The notes under the pieces were generated by a model. The model was not told where the DNA came from, did not search any database, and saw nothing but the letters and a program-made list of their open reading frames with translations. Below, piece after piece: positions 42,919 to 51,048 of a stretch of DNA of 64,000 nucleotides (position 1 is the stretch's first letter; the number at the start of each line of letters is the position of its first letter). This stretch comes from Spectribacter acetivorans (GTDB lineage Bacteria > Pseudomonadota > Gammaproteobacteria > Nevskiales > Salinisphaeraceae). The DNA lies in contig NZ_JAVRHY010000002.1 of the NCBI RefSeq assembly GCF_031846305.1, forward strand, positions 186,001-250,000, in the 5' to 3' direction. The position numbers were made by a program, and so were the translations under genes.

Positions 42919-44139
42919 ATGTCCGAAACCACCGTCATCGTCGGGGCGGGGCATGCCGCCGGCATGCTCACCACGACCCTGATCCAGAAGAAGTATGACG
43001 GGAAGATCGTCATCGTTGGGGAGGAGGCGCATCTGCCATACCAGCGCCCGCCGCTTTCCAAGGCCTACCTGTCGGGCGAAGTGGAACTGTCGTCGCTTTA
43101 CCTGAAGCCGCAGGAGACCTATGACAAGGCCGGCGTTACGCTGTCACTGGATACCCGCGTCGAGGCAATCGACCGCGACAGCCGCGAACTGACGCTGGCC
43201 GATGGGTCCGGCCTGACATACGACAACCTGGTGCTGGCCACCGGCTCGCAGGTGCGCCGGATTCCGGTGCCCGGGGCCGATCTGGACGGCATCCACTACC
43301 TGCGCACGATTGCGGATGTGGACGCCCTTCGCCCCGCGCTGACCGCCGGGCAGCGGCTGGTGATCGTGGGCGGCGGCTACATCGGGCTGGAAGTGGCGGC
43401 GGTCGCCGCGAAACTGGGCGTGTCGGTCACCGTGCTGGAGACCGAGGGGCGCGTGATGGCCCGGGTCACGGGCGAAACCATTTCCCGCTATTTCGAGCGC
43501 AAGCACCGCGAGGCCGGGGTGGATCTGCGCACCGGCACCCGCGTGGTCGCGTTTGAAGCCGGCGATGACGGGCAGGTGAGCGGCGTGACCTGCGACGACG
43601 GCAGCACCGTGCCCGCCGATCTGGTGCTGGTCTCCATCGGCATCCAGCCGGAAACGACGCTGGCCGAAGCCGCGGGACTGCCCTGTGACGACGGGATTCT
43701 GGTGGACGAGTACACGCGAACCGACGACCCGCATATTCTGGCCATCGGCGACTGCACCCGGCATCGCAACCTGTACTTCGATCAGCCGGTACGCCTGGAA
43801 TCCGTCGCCAACGCGGTGGATCAGGCACGCACGGCCGCAGCCACGCTGACCGGCGGCGACCAGCCCTACAACGCCGCGCCCTGGTTCTGGTCCAACCAGT
43901 ACGATCTGCGCCTGCAGATGGTGGGCCTGTCAGAAGGGCATGATGCGACCGCCATCCGCGGCAACCCCGATGACGACGCCTTCGCCGTGTTCTACCTCAA
44001 GCAAGGCAAGCTCGTCGCCGTTGACGCCGTGAACATGCCGCCCGCCTTCATGGCCGGCAAGAAACTGGTGGGGGCACGGGCCGCCGTCGAACCGGCGACA
44101 CTGATCGATCTGGATGTCGACCTGAAATCGATCATGTAA
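42919..44139 (+). CDS. FAD-dependent ferredoxin reductase (putidaredoxin reductase-like)
   Basis: 406 residues. FAD-binding VIVGAGHAAG lies near residues 6-15. The NAD(P)-binding motif VIVGGGYIGLEVAA follows LRPALTAGQRL. The second FAD motif is ILAIGDCTRH. PYQRPPLSKAYL and APWFWSNQYD are typical of the class that reduces [2Fe-2S] ferredoxins for P450s, Rieske and other oxygenases. The ferredoxin gene follows 23 nt downstream but appears to have its own promoter. No P450 or Rieske oxygenase gene is in the window, so the terminal acceptor is open; BoxB, orphaned of BoxA, is a candidate. Confidence 0.88.
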   Translation: MSETTVIVGAGHAAGMLTTTLIQKKYDGKIVIVGEEAHLPYQRPPLSKAYLSGEVELSSLYLKPQETYDKAGVTLSLDTRVEAIDRDSRELTLADGSGLTYDNLVLATGSQVRRIPVPGADLDGIHYLRTIADVDALRPALTAGQRLVIVGGGYIGLEVAAVAAKLGVSVTVLETEGRVMARVTGETISRYFERKHREAGVDLRTGTRVVAFEAGDDGQVSGVTCDDGSTVPADLVLVSIGIQPETTLAEAAGLPCDDGILVDEYTRTDDPHILAIGDCTRHRNLYFDQPVRLESVANAVDQARTAAATLTGGDQPYNAAPWFWSNQYDLRLQMVGLSEGHDATAIRGNPDDDAFAVFYLKQGKLVAVDAVNMPPAFMAGKKLVGARAAVEPATLIDLDVDLKSIM

Positions 44140-44148
44140 CATAGTGCA
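44117..44148 (+). promoter_or_regulatory. Ferredoxin promoter with a TGCA-N6-TGCA-type site
   Basis: TGTA-acatag-TGCA (44135-44148) shares the catag core and spacing of apc site A. It covers a candidate -10, CATAGT (44140-44145), 17 bp after TCGACC (44117-44122), the same arrangement as at apc and boxC. A TATAAT at 44159-44164 is an alternative -10 that would make the message nearly leaderless. Confidence 0.5.
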
Positions 44149-44162
44149 TATTCGTCACTATA

Positions 44163-44492
44163 ATGCCGACAATGCCCAGGATTACTTTCATTGACTTCAG
44201 CGGCGCCTCACACGACGTGGAGGCAAAGACCGGCGGCACCCTCATGGAAGCGGCCATCGAGGCCATGGTGCCCGGTATCGAGGGGGATTGCGGCGGTAAT
44301 TGCATCTGCGCCACTTGCCACGTCTACGTGGATCCGGCGTGGCTGGCGCGTCTGCCGGCCCCCGAGGGCGACGAAGAGGCCATGATCGAGTACACCTCCG
44401 AACCGGAGGACAACAGCCGTCTGACCTGTCAGCTGACGGTCACCGACGAGCTGGACGGCATGGTCGTCCGGATTCCGGAAACCCAGTACTAA
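44163..44492 (+). CDS. [2Fe-2S] ferredoxin, putidaredoxin/adrenodoxin type
   Basis: 109 residues from ATG 44163; ATG 44172 gives the more usual start MPRITFIDFSG. Cluster ligands follow the Cx5Cx2C...C pattern in DCGGNCICATCHVYV and LTCQLTV; an extra cysteine sits inside the x5 loop. Such ferredoxins shuttle single electrons from the adjacent FAD reductase to an oxygenase. No Shine-Dalgarno is evident. The 3' end overlaps the convergent channel gene by 4 nt. Confidence 0.88.
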   Translation: MPTMPRITFIDFSGASHDVEAKTGGTLMEAAIEAMVPGIEGDCGGNCICATCHVYVDPAWLARLPAPEGDEEAMIEYTSEPEDNSRLTCQLTVTDELDGMVVRIPETQY

Positions 44493-47173
44493 CCCGACGG
44501 CTGGCCCGCTTCGCCTGCCGACGGCTCGCTACCCGGCAGATTGGCCGGCCCGATGATATGGATATCGCGCTGCGGGAAGGGGATGACGATGCCCCGCTCG
44601 GCCAGGGCGGCGGCGATTGACGCCCGCATTTCGTGACCCAGCAGCATGATGTCGAGAATGCTGGTCACGAAGGCGCGGATCTCGAAATCCACGCTGCTGT
44701 CGCCGAAATTCACGCAGAAGACCGCCGGCGGTGGATCTGCCACCACCCGCTCATTGGCATTCGCCAGCTCCTGAAGCAGTCCCTGGACCAGATTGATGTC
44801 GGAGCCGTAGGCAACGCCCACGCGGATGATCACGCGCGTCACCGAATCCGACAGCGTCCAGTTGGTGACCTCCTGGGTGACGAAGGTCTTGTTGGGGATG
44901 ATCTGTTCCTTGCGGTCCCAGTCGGTCAGCGTCGTGGCCCGGATACGGATGCGCGAGACGGTACCGGTGTGTTCGCCCACCGTGACCGTATCGCCAACCC
45001 GTACCGGCCGCTCGAACAGAAGGATCAGGCCGGAAACGAAGTTCGCCACGATCTCCTGGAGCCCGAAGCCCAGCCCCACGCCCAGCGCGGCGACCAGCCA
45101 TTGCAGCTTGGACCACTGCGCGCCGATCGCGCCTAGCGACATCACGATGCCGATGATCACGATGCAGTAGGTTGAAATCGTGGTCACCGCGTAACTGGAG
45201 CCCGGGGCCAGATTCAGCCGGCTGAGGACTGCCACTTCCAGCATGCCGGGCAGATTGCGGGCCGCAAAGAAGGTGAGGGTGCCGAGCAATAGCGCCAGCA
45301 ACAGATCCTGCAGGGTGATGGGGGTGGCGCTGCCGCCCTCGGTTACAGCCGGTACCGTCCACAGCGTCAGTTCGTCGAACACCGCAAGCGCCGGGATGAA
45401 GTTCGACCACAGCATCCAGAAACCCACCAGTGCCATGCCGGCCACGATCATGCGCAGCAGGGCGTGTGTCTGGTGATTGATCAGGTCCAGATCAAGATCG
45501 GGGGTATCCAGATTTTCCGGCATGCCCTCGCCGGAATTGTCCGCGGCCTCGCGCGCTTCGCTCAGGGACCGGTCCAGCTCCCGCTGGGCCAGCAGCCGTT
45601 CCAGCGCCAGCCGACGCTCGCGGATACCCAGGGCGCGGACCGCCAGGTAATAAAGCAGGTTCACCCCCACGATCCAGCAGACGGTAATGAACAGCGTCGA
45701 CTGCAGCGCGACCGCCGTATGCTGATAGCCGATTAGGGCCAGCCCCATGTGCGCGATTGGCGCGGCCACTGTGGCCGCGTAGAAAAGATACAGCCAGCGC
45801 CGGGGATTCTCGTCCGTGGTGCCCTCGATGATGGTGCTGACGATGCGGTGGGCGAACCAGGCCAGGGCGATGCTGGCGATAGCGAACAACAGCCGGCCGA
45901 GGCTGGGTTGAAACAACTCGCCGATGTCGGCATGCGACATTCGCCCGAATGCCACCACTGGCAGGAGTACCAGCAGCAGCCACACCACGCTCTTGCGCAG
46001 CGCCAGCAGCACGTTCTCGCTCCAGCGGAAGTGGTGATGGCCGAGCCCGCCTTCGGTTGCGATGTGCCGCAGGAACCAGAACAGGAAGAACACCAGCGCG
46101 GCATCGAAGAGGCCCTGGGCCAGGGCGCGACCGAATGCGCTGCTGTCCCGGACCAGCACACCGGCGAGCAGGAGCGCCAGGGAGCCGGGCAGGGCGCGCA
46201 GAACCGTGTAGAGCAGGGCGGCCAGGGTCAGTCCGAAGTGGTCATGACGGACATGCCCGACGTTGTTCGCGGTGGCGAGCAGTCGCCTGCGCAGGACGTC
46301 ACGGGCCGCCAGCAGGCCGGCAAGCGCCACCGTCAGCAGCCAGGCCAGCGGCTGTCCCGCCATGGACGGGCCGATATTCAGCATCAGGGTCTGCCAGTGC
46401 TGCCGTTGCGCCAGCCACTGAAAACCGGCCGCGGTGTCGCGCACCGTCTGCAGGCTCATCGGGTCGGTACTGGGCAGCCAGAACAGGCGTTCCGACAGCA
46501 GGTTGCTGTAGTTCCGGATCAATGCCTGCAGCTCGCGGACCTGCTCGAACAGCGCATTGAGTGCGTCGATATGTTCGGCCGTTGCGTCCCGCAACGCCTT
46601 GATCAGTACGCGGCGGTCCGCGGCAAGTGCTTCCGCCGACGCCGATGAGGGGGCATCGGTCGTCGCGGCATCAAGCTCTTCCACGGCAAACAATGCGATG
46701 CGCGCGTCTTCCAGCGAGTTCTTGATCCCGGCGATCACCTTGCCGTCCAGATGCTGGGCCTCCATCCGGTTCAGCCGCGTGCGCAGCAGCGCGGCATATT
46801 CGCCCGACACATCCAGGCCCGCCGTCTGCAGGCGGGTCTGCAGTTCCTCGAATTCCTGCTGGAGGTCGGTAACCCGAGTCTCAACCAGGTCGACCCGTTC
46901 CTCAGTGCTGGCAAGCGCGGCCTGGCGCTCGTCCAGCGATGTCCGGAGCGCGGACAATTCCTCACGCAGCCCCGGTTCGCCCTGGGAGGGAGACGAGATG
47001 TCGATCTGTTCCAGCAGACTCGACGGCTCATCACCGGCCGGAGCCTCGAGAACCTCGGAAGCCGACTGCGCCAACGCGCCACCGCTGGAAACCACACCCA
47101 GCGCCAGCAGCGCCGTCCTCAGATGGCGAGAGAGAAAACGAGTTTTATTATTTGAATCAGGGTGATCGAGCAC
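44489..47173 (-). CDS. Large MscS-family mechanosensitive channel (MscK/DUF3772-like)
   Basis: About 894 residues if started at GTG 47173, which places a signal peptide (FLSRHLRTALLALGVVSSGGALA) near the N-terminus; the frame extends upstream to an ATG at 47227. A periplasmic coiled-coil region is followed by about ten membrane segments. The MscS core lies near the C-terminus: QWLVAALGVGLGFGLQEIVANF and LLFERPVRVGDTVTVGE, then a beta domain and a cytoplasmic vestibule. It would open under osmotic downshift. It is convergent with the ferredoxin gene, and its upstream side faces the dif site. Confidence 0.88.
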   Translation of the reverse strand: MLDHPDSNNKTRFLSRHLRTALLALGVVSSGGALAQSASEVLEAPAGDEPSSLLEQIDISSPSQGEPGLREELSALRTSLDERQAALASTEERVDLVETRVTDLQQEFEELQTRLQTAGLDVSGEYAALLRTRLNRMEAQHLDGKVIAGIKNSLEDARIALFAVEELDAATTDAPSSASAEALAADRRVLIKALRDATAEHIDALNALFEQVRELQALIRNYSNLLSERLFWLPSTDPMSLQTVRDTAAGFQWLAQRQHWQTLMLNIGPSMAGQPLAWLLTVALAGLLAARDVLRRRLLATANNVGHVRHDHFGLTLAALLYTVLRALPGSLALLLAGVLVRDSSAFGRALAQGLFDAALVFFLFWFLRHIATEGGLGHHHFRWSENVLLALRKSVVWLLLVLLPVVAFGRMSHADIGELFQPSLGRLLFAIASIALAWFAHRIVSTIIEGTTDENPRRWLYLFYAATVAAPIAHMGLALIGYQHTAVALQSTLFITVCWIVGVNLLYYLAVRALGIRERRLALERLLAQRELDRSLSEAREAADNSGEGMPENLDTPDLDLDLINHQTHALLRMIVAGMALVGFWMLWSNFIPALAVFDELTLWTVPAVTEGGSATPITLQDLLLALLLGTLTFFAARNLPGMLEVAVLSRLNLAPGSSYAVTTISTYCIVIIGIVMSLGAIGAQWSKLQWLVAALGVGLGFGLQEIVANFVSGLILLFERPVRVGDTVTVGEHTGTVSRIRIRATTLTDWDRKEQIIPNKTFVTQEVTNWTLSDSVTRVIIRVGVAYGSDINLVQGLLQELANANERVVADPPPAVFCVNFGDSSVDFEIRAFVTSILDIMLLGHEMRASIAAALAERGIVIPFPQRDIHIIGPANLPGSEPSAGEAGQPSG

Positions 47174-47532
47174 GAATCTTAGGCGCCGGGTTAGCGTGGA
47201 ATGGACGTCGATTCCGGATAATCGCACGCCACTGCCTTGGACGCGATATTGATTGCGTCATTCGCTGGGAAGACTCAACGAAGAGGGCAAGGGCCGAGCC
47301 CAAAGGCGGGCAAGACAATCGGTTTATCTATCATTTAACATAATATACATTATGCGTATTATAGGGTGGGTATGGGTCAGCATAGCGTCAGGCCTGCTGG
47401 ACGAACAACTTAATCGTTTTAGGCGCAGTTCAAAGTCGCCCATCCGTCCGTTGGCGAGCTCGCTGACCCGCGGGCCCATCAGGTACAGCATCTAAGTGTC
47501 TTTAGATCAGCGTCTCGTCTAGCGCGTACACG
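47174..47532. other. Intergenic region holding the dif site
   Basis: This 359-bp stretch is less GC-rich than its surroundings. Apart from the dif site at 47333-47360 I see no gene, no hairpin terminator and no clear promoter. Confidence 0.5.
47333..47360 (-). other. dif: Chromosome dimer resolution site dif (XerC/XerD)
   Basis: Read on the minus strand, the XerC arm is AATACGCATAA, the central region TGTATA and the XerD arm TTATGTTAAAT. The XerD arm, centre and inner XerC arm (24 bases) are identical to E. coli dif; only the outer four bases differ, the part that varies between gammaproteobacteria. XerCD recombination here resolves chromosome dimers under FtsK control, placing this window at the replication terminus unless the site belongs to an element integrated at dif. 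Confidence 0.9.
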
Positions 47533-48117
47533 TTATGCTCGAACCACCACCGTGGCTCGCCAACTATCTTCAAGAACAAGTATCGGCCGGCCGTGCTCGG
47601 CACGCAGGTTCATTATCGTCTCAATCGTACGACCAAAGCTTTGTGGTCACCCGGTGCGTGCTACCAACGGCGCCAAGCACTAGGTAATCCACCCTGCTAC
47701 ACACACTTTTGGCGATACTCGCGCCGCAGGCTGCGCTAGCGTCGCTGCATTTGCGCCGCCTGCCGTAGAAAAATTGGCCGGCTAGCTCGTGGATCTCGTG
47801 GGCGAGGTGTTCGACCATTTCGACGGGTAGATGCAGCGACGAAACGCCAGTCTCGAAAAATTACCACCGACCAGTTTGCTCAGCGCGTGCTGAAGTGTTA
47901 CGCGCTCATCCTCGGCGATGCGGCCGTCCGCGAAGATGCTATCGAGGCGGTACTCGATGGGCTGATCAGAGAAAAAACACGCTGAGGCGCGGCGCAATCC
48001 ACTATCAAATGAGGGAGCGAAGGCCGGTGACAGGGCCGCGCCGGTCGCCGTTGTCCTCAGCCACGGCGCGAGCGAACCCGGCCTGGGTCGGCCGAGATGC
48101 AACATGGCTCTGGCCAT
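47533..48117 (-). pseudogene. BRCT-domain protein remnant, frameshifted
   Basis: Three minus-strand segments in different frames line up with one BRCT-domain protein. The first, around 48020-47850, reads SIFADGRIAEDERVTLQHAL. The second, 47818-47621, reads HEIHELAGQFFYGRRRKC and SRVDYLVLGAVGS. The third, about 47640-47533, reads IETIMNLRAEHGRPILVLED before a stop. GQF-YG-R-KC followed by VDYLVLG is the BRCT strand/helix pattern of DNA-ligase-like BRCT proteins. At least two frameshifts break the gene. Its upstream boundary is uncertain. Confidence 0.6.
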
Positions 48118-48123
48118 CGGTGG

Positions 48124-48954
48124 TCAGTTCCGCAATTTGAGAATACGCCGGGCGCCGTCGAGCACCACGAAGCCGATGATAGTGCCGATAATCAGGTCCG
48201 GATAACGCGAGCCGGTCCAGGCCACCAGGACCGCGGCCAGGATCAGACCGACATTAGCGATCACGTCGTTGGCGGAAAATATCCAGCTCGCCTTCATGTG
48301 GGAGCCGCCGTGACGGTGGCGGTAAATGAGAAACAGGCAGGTGACGTTTGCGGCCAGTGCGACCGAACCCACGGTAATCATCAACATGGAAACAGGATCA
48401 CTGCCGAATATGAAGCGCCGGGCGACCTCGAAAAGCACGCCCAGTGCCATCAGCAATTGCAGCCAGCCGGCCAGTTGCGCGGCGCGGGTTTTCAGTTGCA
48501 GGCTGCGGCCCACCGCATACAGGGCCACACCGTAGACGGCCGCGTCGGCGAACATGTCCAGCGAATCGGCCAGCAGGCCGGTGGATTGCGCCAGCCAGCC
48601 GAGCGTGAATTCGGCGAAGAACATGAAGCCGTTGATGGCCAGCAGTATTTTCAGCGTGCCGGACTCTTGCGCATCCGCCTCGTCGCTTTGTTGCAGCGCT
48701 TGCAGATCATCGTCGTCCGCACCTCGAGTGCGCAGCAAGCATGCCCCCAGACCCAAGGATTCGAGCTTGGGCGTGATTTCGTCCACGTCCCGATCGTGTA
48801 ACACCTGGACCTGACGCTCGCCCAGATCGAATACCAGGCCATGCACGCCGGTCACACCCTCCAGGATCATGCGGATCACGCCCTCTTCCGAGGGGCAATC
48901 CATCTTGGGTACGGAAAATTCGCTGATCCGAGCTTTAGGATTCGTCTTGCTCAT
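48124..48954 (-). CDS. Cation transporter with N-terminal HMA-like domain
   Basis: About 276 residues from ATG 48954, which overlaps the upstream gene stop (ATGA). The N-terminal 80 residues (FSVPKMDCPSEEGVIRMILEG) resemble a heavy-metal-associated domain with an unusual MDCPSE site. A CDF-like membrane domain follows, with LLADSLDMFADAAVYG (metal site) and IFSANDVIANVGLILAA. It is translationally coupled to the CzcD-like gene, so two related efflux proteins are made together. The substrate is probably Zn/Cd/Co, by inference. Confidence 0.78.
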   Translation of the reverse strand: MSKTNPKARISEFSVPKMDCPSEEGVIRMILEGVTGVHGLVFDLGERQVQVLHDRDVDEITPKLESLGLGACLLRTRGADDDDLQALQQSDEADAQESGTLKILLAINGFMFFAEFTLGWLAQSTGLLADSLDMFADAAVYGVALYAVGRSLQLKTRAAQLAGWLQLLMALGVLFEVARRFIFGSDPVSMLMITVGSVALAANVTCLFLIYRHRHGGSHMKASWIFSANDVIANVGLILAAVLVAWTGSRYPDLIIGTIIGFVVLDGARRILKLRN

Positions 48955-49865
48955 GGGCGTTCGTCTGTGTTGTTCGTGCCGCAATCCGGGTGGGCGTCGC
49001 AGGCCCTCCGAATCGCGGCGTCCTCGGGCTGCAAGGTGCTGTGCGCGATGCCGAAACGTTCGCGCAGGATGGCCTGCAATCGCGGCAGCGTTTGTTCCCA
49101 GCGGCCCATGCGGTCCAGGTCCACGTGCGCGGCCAGGGCATAGTTATTTGAGGACAGGCTCCAGATATGCATGTCGTGCACGGCGCGAACCCCCTCGACT
49201 TCGGCGAGGGCGCCGCCGACCTCGCGCGCATCTACGTCCCTCGGCACACCCTCCATTAGCACCCGTGTGACTTCGCGCAGCAGCCGCCCGGCGGAGACCA
49301 GAATCAGCAGGCTGACGAACAGCGACAGCAGCGGGTCGGCGATCAGCGGGCCGCCCAGATAGATGATGGTGCCCGCGGCCAAGGCGGCCACCGAGCCGAG
49401 CAGATCGCCCATCACATGCAGCAGCGCGCCGCGCACGTTCATGGTCTGCTCGCCACGCATCAGCACCCAGGCCACGGTGATGTTCACCAGCAGACCAAGG
49501 CCGCCGATCAGCAATACCGCGCCGCCGATGACTTCGGGCGGATCGGCCATGCGGCGAATGGCCTCGTAGACGATGTAGGCGATGACCGCGAACATGAAGA
49601 TGACGTTGAACAAGGCGCCGAGCACCTCGGCCCGCTGCAAGCCGAAGGAGTGCTTGCGCGAGGCCGGCTTGGCCGCCAGCCAAGCGGCGAAGGCGCCCAC
49701 GCCCAGCGACAGCGAATCGGTGAGCATATGGCCGGCGTCGGACAGCAGCGCCAGGGAGCCGGACCACAGGCCGCCCACCACTTCGACAAGGGCGAAGCCG
49801 GTGGTGAATACCAATGCGAACAAGAGCGTCTTGCCGCTGCCGTGGCTATGATCGTGATCGGACAT
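48951..49865 (-). CDS. czcD: CDF-family zinc/cadmium/cobalt exporter CzcD
   Basis: 304 residues from ATG 49865, beginning with the His-rich MSDHDHSHGSG. Six membrane segments are expected. The metal-site motifs are LLSDAGHMLTDSLSL (TM2) and ALLHVMGDLLGSVAAL (TM5). The cytoplasmic C-terminal domain contains VHDMHIWSLSSNNYALAAHV. It exchanges Zn/Cd/Co for protons. It lies 2 nt after the methyltransferase gene in the ArsR-led operon. Confidence 0.9.
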   Translation of the reverse strand: MSDHDHSHGSGKTLLFALVFTTGFALVEVVGGLWSGSLALLSDAGHMLTDSLSLGVGAFAAWLAAKPASRKHSFGLQRAEVLGALFNVIFMFAVIAYIVYEAIRRMADPPEVIGGAVLLIGGLGLLVNITVAWVLMRGEQTMNVRGALLHVMGDLLGSVAALAAGTIIYLGGPLIADPLLSLFVSLLILVSAGRLLREVTRVLMEGVPRDVDAREVGGALAEVEGVRAVHDMHIWSLSSNNYALAAHVDLDRMGRWEQTLPRLQAILRERFGIAHSTLQPEDAAIRRACDAHPDCGTNNTDERP

Positions 49866-49867
49866 GA

Positions 49868-50521
49868 TTAACTCCCAGGCACTGTGCCCGAACAAATGAT
49901 CCCGGCGCCGAAATAGACCTCGCGGGCCTCGACCTCCACGAAGTACCGCGCGACGGCGTCGGCGGGCCGGCGATGCACGATATCCGGCGTTACTCCGGCC
50001 GGCCGGTTAAGCCAGGCGGCGAATCGCGCCAGCCACGTCGGCCAGCGTTCGGGCCATTGCAGCTCGAAATCGGCGATGCGCGCGCCGGCGGGCAGCTCCG
50101 ATGCCGCCCGGGCCAGGATGTCGTCGTAGTCCGGCACGGTCGCCAGCGCGAGGGTGGCCAGCAGACCGTCCGTATCGGCCGGAAACCGGTACCCGGACAT
50201 ATCCGCTTCCACCAGCTCCACGTTTGCCCAGCCGGCCTTGCGTGCGCGGCGCTCGGCCTGTTCCAGCATCGCGGGTGTGAGATCGACGCCGATGATGCGA
50301 CCGGATTCGCGCGCTGCCGCATGCAGATACGGAAAATTCAGGCCGGTCCCGCAGCCCAGATCGACCACGGTATCGCCCGGCCTAAGCAGCAGGACATCGA
50401 CGGCCGCTTGCCGGTAGGCTTCGATATCCATGCCGATGGCCCGGTACAGCCACATCCCGGGGTCGTAAATGTTAGCCAGCTTGCTGTATTGCTCGCGGAA
50501 TTCGGCATTGCTCCATGCCAT
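49868..50521 (-). CDS. Class I SAM-dependent methyltransferase
   Basis: 217 residues. Motif I is VDLGCGTGLNFPYL, with the acidic loop GVDLTPAMLEQAERRA and VEADMSGYRFP. It resembles UbiE/phospholipid N-methyltransferase-type small-molecule enzymes. It lies directly after the ArsR-type sensor gene (1 nt apart) and before czcD, so it is probably metal-regulated. The substrate is unknown. Confidence 0.75.
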   Translation of the reverse strand: MAWSNAEFREQYSKLANIYDPGMWLYRAIGMDIEAYRQAAVDVLLLRPGDTVVDLGCGTGLNFPYLHAAARESGRIIGVDLTPAMLEQAERRARKAGWANVELVEADMSGYRFPADTDGLLATLALATVPDYDDILARAASELPAGARIADFELQWPERWPTWLARFAAWLNRPAGVTPDIVHRRPADAVARYFVEVEAREVYFGAGIICSGTVPGS

Positions 50522-50522
50522 G

Positions 50523-50819
50523 TCAGCCCTCCTCGGGTTCCTCGATATGCTCGGTCATATCCCGCAGAACGCAGCGCACGTGCTCGTCAGCGGCCTGGTA
50601 GAACACTTGGCGGCCGCGTTTTTCCTTGCGTACGAGCCGGGCGGCGCGCAACAGCCGCAAATGATGGCTGACCAGCGAGGACGAAACGCCTAGCTGCTGC
50701 GCCAGGTCATGCACGCTTACCGGCTTGTCCAGACAGGCGTAGACGAGGCGCAGCCGGTTGGCGTCGCCGAGCAAGTGAAATGTTTCCGCCAGTTGCGTGG
50801 CTTGGTCTGCGTCAAGCAT
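50523..50819 (-). CDS. ArsR/SmtB-family metal sensor (CzrA-like alpha5 site)
   Basis: 98-residue winged-helix repressor. The recognition helix region is VSSSLVSHHLRLLRAARLV. The alpha5 zinc site is recognisable as D78-x-H80, H91 and E94, matching the D-H-H-H spacing of CzrA with Glu in the last place. The alpha3N cysteine box of CadC/ArsR is absent. It should therefore sense Zn/Co. A palindromic operator lies just upstream. It is the first gene of the sensor-methyltransferase-czcD-cation transporter operon. Confidence 0.88.
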   Translation of the reverse strand: MLDADQATQLAETFHLLGDANRLRLVYACLDKPVSVHDLAQQLGVSSSLVSHHLRLLRAARLVRKEKRGRQVFYQAADEHVRCVLRDMTEHIEEPEEG

Positions 50820-50834
50820 TTTATTAAGCCTTTG

Positions 50835-50852
50835 AATATATGTTCATATATT
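50835..50852 (-). promoter_or_regulatory. ArsR/SmtB operator
   Basis: AATATATG-TT-CATATATT is a perfect 8-2-8 inverted repeat 16 nt upstream of the sensor start codon, in an AT-rich island of otherwise GC-rich DNA. The form and position match operators of SmtB/CzrA-type autoregulators. Confidence 0.75.
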
Positions 50853-50900
50853 AGTTAATTAACTCAATCCGCTTGTCAACCGGACGATGTATTCACGCCC

Positions 50901-51030
50901 ATGCCTATCGAACGTATTTCTCCCGCCGAGTTGGCTGGCCGTCTGGCCGATGATGTGCCGCCGCTGATTCTGGATGTGCGCCGCCGGACGGCATTTGCAG
51001 AGACGCCGAACAACAACGCCGGTAGCGACT
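50901..51030 (+). pseudogene. Truncated rhodanese/sulfurtransferase-domain fragment
   Basis: The frame starts MPIERISPAELAGRLADD and continues PPLILDVRRRTAFAE, a normal rhodanese N-terminus. Homology ends near codon 40, and the rest is Arg/Pro-rich sequence antisense to the PII-like gene. The active-site cysteine half is gone. It looks like the stump of a gene replaced when the metal operons were joined. Confidence 0.55.
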
Positions 51031-51048
51031 ACCGGCCAGCGACGCCGA

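Noticed and set aside
42919..44492. Reductase/ferredoxin as partners of a neighbouring P450
   Set aside because: No P450 or Rieske oxygenase frame exists in the window, so that pairing cannot be supported here.
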